Shown: positions 1 to 6,800 of the stretch, one piece after another
Layout: every line of letters starts with the position of its first letter
Numbering within the stretch: position 1 is the first letter of the stretch
Source of the DNA: Pseudemcibacter aquimaris
Lineage (GTDB): Bacteria > Pseudomonadota > Alphaproteobacteria > Sphingomonadales > Emcibacteraceae
Assembly: GCF_028869115.1 (NCBI RefSeq)
Contig: NZ_CP079800.1
Coordinates: 1,426,001 to 1,490,000, forward strand
Direction: 5' to 3'
DNA length: 64,000 nt
Notes under the pieces: generated by a model
Seen by the model: only the letters and a program-made list of their open reading frames with translations
Database searches by the model: none
Told to the model about the DNA's origin: nothing
Made by a program: the position numbers and the translations under genes

Positions 1-1
1 A

Positions 2-931
2 GGCGGAAGCTATGCTGATGTTGAAATTATTAAAGACATCCATTCCGAAGGAAAACTTGGTACACGTATGTATTATGCGATGTGGATGGGTGAAGAAGGT
101 AATCGCCTGATCCGTGAGGGTCGTCAGATTTCAGAAGATAACATGATCGACATCGCAGGTATTAAATATATGGCTGATGGCGCGCTCGGATCACGTGGTG
201 CGGCGATGCTTGAACCATATAGTGATGATCCGCATAACCATGGTCTTGTGCTCATGAAACGCGAAACATCTGTACCAGTACTTATTGAGGCGTTGAAAAA
301 GGGTATTCAAATTGAAACACACGCCATTGGTGACGCCGCGAACCGTGACGTACTTAACTTTTATGAAGAAGCCTTTAATGCCGTACCACCAGAAGAGCGT
401 CATTTCGCAGACCCACGCTGGCGTATTGAACATGCACAGATCATTCATCCGGATGATCAGCAGCGTTTCATCGACCTTGGTGTGATTATGGCGATTGAAC
501 CATCAACGGTGAAGGGTGATCTTTATTTCGCGATTGACCGTATTCAGTCAAACCGTCTTAATTACGCTTATCTTTGGAAATCAATGATGGAAAAAGGTGC
601 GGTTGTTGCTGCGGGAACAGATGCACCGGTTGAAATTGGTGATCCACGTATTGAATTTTATTCACTTATCCAACGTACGGATTGGAACGGTTACCATAAC
701 AAAGATTGGCATGTGGAAGAACGCATTACACGCGAAGCAGCGCTTGAGATGTTAACATTAACCAATGCATATGCCGCCCGTCAGGAAGATATCCGTGGAT
801 CAATCGAGGTAGGGAAGTTAGCTGACTTTACCATTTTTGACCGTGATATTATGGAAGGCGCGCCGATTAAAGTGATGGACGCAACCAATGTTATGACAGT
901 TGTTGGCGGTAAAATTACTTATCAAAAATAA
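2..931 (+). CDS. Amidohydrolase family protein (YtcJ-like), 5' end outside window
   Basis: The reading frame is open from base 2, so the gene starts before the window and only about the last 309 codons are present. The visible part matches the C-terminal half of the amidohydrolase-3 (YtcJ) family. It has the metal-site segments HAIGDAA and RIEHAQ, the late aspartate segment GTDAPVE and a closing small beta-domain (ADFTIFDRDI). Members are metal-dependent hydrolases of C-N bonds and are often exported, but the signal region and the first HxH metal motif lie outside the window. The substrate cannot be told. A strong hairpin terminator follows at 972-1003, so this is the last gene of its transcript. 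Confidence 0.88.
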   Translation, partial: GGSYADVEIIKDIHSEGKLGTRMYYAMWMGEEGNRLIREGRQISEDNMIDIAGIKYMADGALGSRGAAMLEPYSDDPHNHGLVLMKRETSVPVLIEALKKGIQIETHAIGDAANRDVLNFYEEAFNAVPPEERHFADPRWRIEHAQIIHPDDQQRFIDLGVIMAIEPSTVKGDLYFAIDRIQSNRLNYAYLWKSMMEKGAVVAAGTDAPVEIGDPRIEFYSLIQRTDWNGYHNKDWHVEERITREAALEMLTLTNAYAARQEDIRGSIEVGKLADFTIFDRDIMEGAPIKVMDATNVMTVVGGKITYQK

Positions 932-971
932 TGTAGCTGATTTTACATTATTCAATAAACATATTATGATG

Positions 972-1003
972 ATCCTGGCGGAGTATTTCGCCGGGATTTT
1001 TTT
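972..1003 (+). terminator. Rho-independent terminator after the amidohydrolase gene
   Basis: A nine-base-pair stem (ATCCTGGCG with CGCCGGGAT, one G-T pair) encloses an eight-base loop and runs straight into seven T residues. It lies 41 bases after the amidohydrolase stop codon. Confidence 0.85.
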
Positions 1004-1068
1004 GTATATGTTTGTAAGTGTTCTGTTGCGTACTGTGTTGATGGAAAGCAATGATATTGGAGGCATAT

Positions 1069-1221
1069 ATGCAATCGCCATGGAAACCGGTCCTGTTGGT
1101 ATTGGTTATTATCGCACCGGTTGTTTACTATTTCGAGGTTGAGAGACAGGGCAGGTGGGATGTCACTCACATTCAGGATTGGGTCGTTGAAAACTTTTCA
1201 GGGACAACGGGATATAGGTAA
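1069..1221 (+). CDS. Small single-pass membrane protein, 50 aa, unknown
   Basis: This short frame begins at an ATG seven to ten bases after a good Shine-Dalgarno sequence (GGAGG at 1059-1063). It encodes 50 residues: a short N-terminus with one Lys, a hydrophobic helix (about residues 7-22, PVLLVLVIIAPVVYYF) and a polar C-terminal part of about 28 residues. It sits alone between two terminators, so it would need its own promoter. I recognise no family. The ribosome site plus the clear membrane segment make it more likely real than chance, but it is short enough for doubt. Confidence 0.5.
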   Translation: MQSPWKPVLLVLVIIAPVVYYFEVERQGRWDVTHIQDWVVENFSGTTGYR

Positions 1222-1228
1222 TTTTCTT

Positions 1229-1266
1229 AAAAAAATAAGTGCTATTCCAGTTTCCTAGAATAGCAC
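1229..1266 (-). terminator. Terminator of the glyoxalase-related gene (minus strand)
   Basis: GTGCTATTC at 1239-1247 pairs perfectly with GAATAGCAC at 1258-1266. Read on the minus strand the stem is followed by a T-rich run (the A run at 1229-1236). It lies just after the stop of the gene at 1273-1683. Confidence 0.75.
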
Positions 1267-1272
1267 GAAAAT

Positions 1273-1683
1273 TCACTGTATATTCAGAATGTTATCCGGA
1301 TTACCTTTGTAATCGACGCTTCTAAGATCACCATTAATTGTTGATGAAATACGTTGGCGGAAGTTGCTGAATAATTCGGATTTTACCACATCAATCGCTT
1401 CGTCCATCATCACGGTATATCGGCGGTTTTCACTGTTTGAAATGACCGATGAATTCAAAATAGTGCCGCGAAAATTATGACCAAGATAAGTGCCCATCAC
1501 ACGGTCACCGACCGCAGGCCATTTAACGTTACTTTTTATTGATGCGGATAAAGTATTCCAATCGCGGTAGCCATGTTGTTTGGCTATCGCCTCAAGCGCT
1601 GCACTATGGCTTAATTTAATATTCTGATCGGATAGATATTCACGCAGGCGTTTAGCTTGCGATTTTAAATTTTCAATATTCAT
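1273..1683 (-). CDS. Glyoxalase-related domain protein, 136 aa
   Basis: The N-terminal 60 residues carry the pattern LSHSAALEAIAKQHGYRDW, typical of the glyoxalase-related C-terminal domain found in many alphaproteobacterial 'glyoxalase superfamily' proteins, where it stands alone or behind a glyoxalase fold. The rest (about residues 60-136) is a small beta-rich region (GDRVMGTYLGHNFRGTI) that I cannot place. There is no signal peptide, so it is likely cytoplasmic. I chose the ATG at 1683 rather than the one four codons upstream because GGAG lies seven bases before it. The gene is monocistronic with its own terminator. Its biochemical role is unknown. Confidence 0.75.
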   Translation of the reverse strand: MNIENLKSQAKRLREYLSDQNIKLSHSAALEAIAKQHGYRDWNTLSASIKSNVKWPAVGDRVMGTYLGHNFRGTILNSSVISNSENRRYTVMMDEAIDVVKSELFSNFRQRISSTINGDLRSVDYKGNPDNILNIQ

Positions 1684-1934
1684 TGTTATCTCCATTCATA
1701 TGGATGATACCGACAGGGGCCCGCATTGCTGTTTGGTCCATATATGGATAAACAAAATATTTCTTTTCAAGGAATTCACCTTGCTTTCGCTGCGGGCGGC
1801 TGGCTTCCCTAAGGCCGAGAGGTTTAATAAGTGCTAATCACATTTTAGTCAAGTGGTTGTGTTAAGTCTTGCGATGATTATTTATGGTGTTAGTATGCCT
1901 GCGAGAACAGGGAGTTATTAAGGAAAAAATAAAA
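1684..1934. other. Intergenic region with a GC-rich patch and short hairpins
   Basis: This 251-base gap separates two divergent genes. It contains a 12-base palindrome TCCATATATGGA (1737-1748) and a GC-rich patch at about 1768-1825. Small inverted repeats occur there, such as CAAGG(1768-1772)/CCTTG(1779-1783) and GGCTT/AAGGCC near 1802-1815. A 22-codon frame starting at the ATG at 1744 (ending at a TAA at 1810-1812) runs through the patch but has no convincing ribosome site. Promoters for both neighbours must lie here. I cannot name a known RNA element. Confidence 0.3.
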
Positions 1935-2486
1935 ATGATTATTAAATCAATAATCAGGTTCGTGCTCGTACTGCAATTTTTGTTTCCAGTATATGCGAAT
2001 GCGAAATCTGTATTACATGAAAAAATGGGCAAACTTTCAACACTCGTTGGGGACTGGTCGCAAGAACATTATACGTATTCCGAAGAGGGTACATGGGAAA
2101 AAACGGGGACATCAAACCTGAAATTATCAAAATCACTTTCGGATTTGATGATTAGCGGCGAAACACGGGATATGGTTCCTGCGGAAGGAATGAACCTGGA
2201 ATTATCATTCACTTATGATTTATACCGCAAAATATACAGAATGTCCGTTGTTGATAGTATTTATGGGTTAATGGATATTTACGAAGGTGAATTTAATCAA
2301 GATGGCCATTTGATGCTGACAAACATCAATAAGGATACATTTTTCCCTGTTGAAAATGGCGCCATGCATTTCAGGTTTACATTCAAAGATGATGATCCGG
2401 ATAAAATTTCCTGTTTCATTGAACAAACAAGCGATGCAGGTGAGAAATGGTCACCCATGCTTAATTATATCATGACGCGGCAGTAA
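1935..2486 (+). CDS. Exported protein of unknown function, DUF1579-like, 183 aa
   Basis: Starting at the ATG at 1935, which follows AAGGAAAAAATAAAA, the protein opens with a signal peptide (MIIKSIIRFVLVLQFLFPVYANA). The mature part is about 160 residues, rich in beta-strand, and contains GDWSQEHYTYSEEGTWEKTG followed by repeated strand-like stretches. This layout recalls the DUF1579-like exported proteins ('how large is the effect' beta-barrels), but the match is by impression only. An in-frame ATG at 1884 exists, but using it would bury the signal peptide. It converges on the next gene with only four bases between the two stop codons. Confidence 0.65.
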   Translation: MIIKSIIRFVLVLQFLFPVYANAKSVLHEKMGKLSTLVGDWSQEHYTYSEEGTWEKTGTSNLKLSKSLSDLMISGETRDMVPAEGMNLELSFTYDLYRKIYRMSVVDSIYGLMDIYEGEFNQDGHLMLTNINKDTFFPVENGAMHFRFTFKDDDPDKISCFIEQTSDAGEKWSPMLNYIMTRQ

Positions 2487-2490
2487 ATAA

Positions 2491-3393
2491 TTACTGTCCG
2501 CCTCTAATCCTATCGTTAGCACCACCGTCAAATGCCATCGGGATAACCGGGCATTCAGGGTTGGTGGTGTTTTCGCCAGTTGCCTGAATATCCAAAAATG
2601 TTGATGCGGCATAGGTAACGATGATTTCTATGCCTTCGTAAACAGCGGTTTCCATGTTTGAATGTTCAACTTCAAGCATATGACTTTGTCCGGGGTTTAA
2701 TGCGGATGCTGGTATGGTAAAACCGCTTTCACGGTAAGTTAGAGCGCCGGGATCAAATGCATGGCCGCTATGAACTGTTTCTTGGCCCATACAATTGCCA
2801 AACATGGCATAAATCATGTCATCAATGATTTTATCATCGTCCGCTGCGCCCTTTGCAAATGGTGACCATGTCACAAGCAAATCCTGATCCGGATCAATGG
2901 CTTTAGGGTAAGCAATCTGGCCGTTTTGGGTTAATGTTAAACTTATCGGACCGGGATTAAGACTTTCATCACCATCACGGGTGAATGTTGCAGGCATATT
3001 TTCAATGCGCCCGTCAGGGGTATCGAATGAGAAATGGTATGTTGCATCCGGAAAAATGGCATCCAATTGTTCAATGGTTTCTGTGCGTCCGCCTGTCAGG
3101 TATCGTGCTTCTTCATCAGAAAAGCTTAACCCCTTTGCCGCATTTGCGGGGCCAGTCAAAATGCCATTCATTACGGTGCCGCCCGCGGCAACTGCCTCTT
3201 TCGTTTGGAAGATTTCAGCAAAAAATACTGTGTTTAGCATTTTAAGTTCGCCTGACCATTCCTGGCGTGTGTTTACCGATTTTCCGATGACAACATAATC
3301 TGCGTGATCTGATGGTGTGCCTGTGGGTGCCGGATTTTCATCCGCGCATGCAATTAAGGCGAATAGAGGAATGACTGTAAATGCGTTTTTCAT
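2491..3393 (-). CDS. Lipoprotein of unknown function, 300 aa
   Basis: The N-terminus MKNAFTVIPLFALIACADE is a lipoprotein signal with lipobox LIAC and acylated Cys16, so the protein should be membrane-anchored. The mature domain of about 285 residues looks beta-rich (YHFSFDTPDGRIE, GPISLTLTQNGQIAYP, HMLEVEHSN) and has two further cysteines (NCMGQE and ECPVIP) that could pair. I recognise no catalytic motif or family. A ribosome site (GGATGGAAATT) precedes the ATG. The 5' leader (3394-3550) is unusual in carrying a C-rich tract on the transcribed strand (complement of 3467-3480). Convergent with the exported protein at 1935-2486. Confidence 0.7.
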   Translation of the reverse strand: MKNAFTVIPLFALIACADENPAPTGTPSDHADYVVIGKSVNTRQEWSGELKMLNTVFFAEIFQTKEAVAAGGTVMNGILTGPANAAKGLSFSDEEARYLTGGRTETIEQLDAIFPDATYHFSFDTPDGRIENMPATFTRDGDESLNPGPISLTLTQNGQIAYPKAIDPDQDLLVTWSPFAKGAADDDKIIDDMIYAMFGNCMGQETVHSGHAFDPGALTYRESGFTIPASALNPGQSHMLEVEHSNMETAVYEGIEIIVTYAASTFLDIQATGENTTNPECPVIPMAFDGGANDRIRGGQ

Positions 3394-3725
3394 GAATAAT
3401 TTCCATCCATTTATTTTTAAAGGACGTTATCAAGGAAAAAACATTCTCGCAAGGCTTTGCATCCGTGGCGGGGAGGGGAAGCGATAATAAATTGGGCCAT
3501 AATATCGAATTCCCGCCCCACACATGCGGATATAGAGGGAAAGTATAATTTTCCCAAACGCAGTTTTTTCAGTAACCAATAAAATGAGATGACAAATTTT
3601 GGAGAGTAATTTGTCAATGGAGAGTCATTTTAAAACAGAACTTTTGTGTTCCCTTACTGAAGTTAATAACTACAAGAAACAATCTAACGCACTATATATT
3701 AAGGGATATTTAAGAACAAAATCAC

Positions 3726-3752
3726 ATTTACTTAAAATCTGATGTTAATTTT
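3726..3752. repeat. 27-base repeat, copy 1 (downstream of the RTX gene)
   Basis: The sequence matches positions 9791-9817 in the same orientation at 25 of 27 bases; only two C/G differences are seen. Together the copies bracket the RTX gene. The core ATGTTAATTTT is also found in other intergenic regions (about 16711 and 52729), so it may be a regulatory or merely AT-rich motif rather than a boundary repeat. Confidence 0.45.
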
Positions 3753-3782
3753 TTTCAAATTTTCAATGGCTTGGTTATAAAC

Positions 3783-3806
3783 AAAAAAAATGCCTCTCTC
3801 GAGGCA
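3783..3806 (-). terminator. Terminator of the RTX gene (minus strand)
   Basis: On the minus strand a six-pair stem TGCCTC/GAGGCA with loop GAGA is followed by eight T residues (A run at 3783-3790). It lies 30 bases after the stop codon of the large gene. Confidence 0.88.
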
Positions 3807-3835
3807 ATAAAAATTAGGTTTTTTTCTTCTAATGA

Positions 3836-6800
3836 TCAAATAATTGCTATTTCCTGATCAATTAACAGGGTTGCATCACCGGATTGATAAAGATTGTAAT
3901 CATTGCCGTTTTGATTCTGTGTGCCACTTGCAATCCAGCCTTCGCCAGCGATGTTGAGTGTGTCGCCAGTATTGCCCTCAATAACAAGTGAATTATCAGT
4001 GTCTGTCATGTTAATGACATCGTTAATCGATAATGCAATTTCATCATGCTTGTCATTGGTTATGTCAATGGCTTCGATGTTTTTGAGCGCATCCCGTTCA
4101 GTAAATGCGTTTAATGCAATGATATCAGCAATGCCGTCAAGGGCATCAGTATTAATGATAATTGTATCATATCCTTCACTGCCATCAATTTGGTTAAATT
4201 GGTCATGGGTGATTTCAATCATGTCGTCACCAAGGCCAGTATTTAAATGAACGAGTTCAGTGGCCGTTACCGTATCATTTCCATCTGTTGCATGGGTTGT
4301 CGCAAATTTTGCATCACCAGCCGTTAATTCACCGAAAAAGTTCTGAAGTAAAATATCGCTGCCGGTGCTTTCATCATAAATGAACATGCCGTAATTGGTG
4401 TCATAAACATCAAGTTCAGCATATGTTAATCCAGAACCCGTGAAATCAAGCACGTCATCCCCCTGGATGAAATCAAGGATGGTGTCATGTCCCCAGTTTG
4501 CTGCAAATTCAAGGGTATCTTCGCCGTGATGAAGGGTGAATACTTCATCATCAACAGTGCCGACAATTGTATCAATTTCACTTGTTCCTTCAACCGTTGT
4601 GCCAGGCTGTGGGCCATCGCTTAATACACGGAAGCTTAATTCAATCCCAAGTGAGGATATTTCATCTGAATTATACCAGTGGTAATTATCTGCAACATCC
4701 CTGACGTAAACTCTATCAATTTGGTAAATCCCTGCCACAAGATTTTGATCAGAAACTTGTACCACATGGCTATTCCATGAATTCGCGGTTGTTGTATCAA
4801 AATTATTTGTCTCCTTTAAATAAACCGATACATATTCAATCCCGCTGTTATCATCCGTTATATCAAGTGAAAAATATAGCGGGTCGCTCTTGATATTTGC
4901 TGCGTCAAAATAAGGTTGATTAATTGTAATGCCATGAAGTTCAGGTGCAGTTAAATCGGTATTCGCATCAGTTACTTCAAAAGTGGCAGGTAAGCCCATT
5001 TCTTCAAGGTCGGCTTTATAATAAGTCGTTGAATTGCCAGCGATGTCGGTAACCTGTATCTGCAGCATGGAATATGTTCCGACCTCGGACCAATCATCAA
5101 GATATGTACCACCGATATATTGATGATCGGGGGTTATTTGAACATATGATGTTTTAGTTTCACTTGGGTTTCTAAACCAGATTTTAATATCACTAATTTC
5201 TGATGTTGCATCGCTTGCTTGGGCCGTGAAATTAATAACATTTTCAATGCCCACGGGAATACTGCTATGGGAAATGGTTAAATCCGTTAATTCCGGTGCG
5301 TCATAATCCGGTGTATCATTAATGACAGTCAAGGAAGTGTTAATTCCGAGATTGTTTAATTCTTCGGTGTTGTATCTAGTCCATGTTTGATGTGGTTCAT
5401 AAATATTTACCATATAAATGGTATAGTCGCCCGGATGTTGCCATTCATTGAATTCGAGCGTCATTGTGTAATTGGTATCATCATGTAAGGTGTGGTATTT
5501 ATAATTTCCATCAGGATCAATCATTACAATTTGAACATAATGGACATCAAAATCCGGATCTTCTATCTCGACGGTGATGTCAACTGTGCCACCATTGGTG
5601 ATATCGATCGTTTCATTGCTAAATGAAATTGATTTGATCGCTGTTTTGCTATCTCCAACAATATATTTCGTATTAAGCGTTTCAGTTAATCCGTTGATTT
5701 GAATGCTGTCGTCACCAACATTTAAAAGTAATCCTTCAGCATTGATTGTCTGGGTGATGTCTGCATATAGGATATTTGATAAAGATAGATCAATATAATC
5801 TTCGCCAAGAGTAAAGCTTTCAATTGTGTCATGGCCAAAATCATTGCCGAATATAAAATGATCATAACCATCGCCACCAATAAGCAAGTCATTTTCAACA
5901 GTGCCATAAATTTTAAGCGGCGCGACAATTTCAAATGTGAATGATATGCCATTTTCCAGTAAATCATTTGCACTATAATGGTGGATGTTAAATCCTGCAT
6001 CATAGATATATGCACTTGTAAGGGTATATGTTCCTTCTTCCCAAAGGTCTGCATTAATACTGTCTAAAAATGAAATATTATCTATCAATGTTTCATCAGG
6101 ATGTATGTTTTTTATGATGCCGTTTTGATTTTGGAACGTCAGTTGTGAAAAATGATTTCCAGATTGATTTTCATCAGTGGTCATTGTGATTGAAAATTGG
6201 TCTTGGACACCAGTTACATATACGTAATCATCATTTGTCGTAATCGTCTCTATATTTGGTGCTGTAATATCTTCGTTTGGATTTATCAGTTCAAAACTGG
6301 TATCAAGGCCGGCTTCTGTTATGTCCGTTTGATTATAAACTTTATGATGGCCTGCGTTGTCACGTGCTGTAATTTGGATAAGGGAATATTCGCCCGATCC
6401 AAAATGTTCGTTGATGACAAGCTCGGAAATCATGCCATTTTCAGGTGTAAATATAACGGATTGAGTTTGTCCAGCTGGCCCTCTGAAATAAAGTGTCACA
6501 TTATCAATACCGGACATGTCATCGGTAGCATCCAAAGTTATGAAAATTTTGTTATCAGTGCTTAAATCAAGAACCAGATTATCAAGTGTAATGCTATTTA
6601 CCACAGGATCGACAAGATCAGGGTTAGAGTTCGTAATTTCGATGCTGCTGCTTATACCAAGAGCTTCAAGATCTGCTGCCTGATAATCAAATCGATTGTT
6701 TTCATAATCATAACCATAAACATATGTTAATTCATATGTGCCGGGCATAAACCATTCGTTTAATGATTGCCATACTTTGAAGTTGCTTTGGCTAATGCCA

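Larger units (their letters stand above)
3394..3835. other. 442-base intergenic region between the lipoprotein and RTX genes
   Basis: Both flanking genes are on the minus strand. The region holds the terminator of the RTX gene (3783-3806), a copy of a 27-base repeat (3726-3752) and the leader of the lipoprotein gene, including a C-rich stretch on the minus strand (complement of GGCGGGGAGGGGAA at 3467-3480). Short overlapping frames here lack ribosome sites and look like chance. Confidence 0.6.

Noticed and set aside
900-1142. 80-codon plus-strand frame after the amidohydrolase
   Set aside because: It starts inside the end of the amidohydrolase gene and runs through its terminator hairpin. 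The 50-codon frame at 1069, in another phase, has the better ribosome site and a sensible membrane protein.
3417-3617. Short minus-strand frames in the leader of the lipoprotein gene
   Set aside because: No ribosome sites, odd composition and no recognisable domain; treated as leader sequence.
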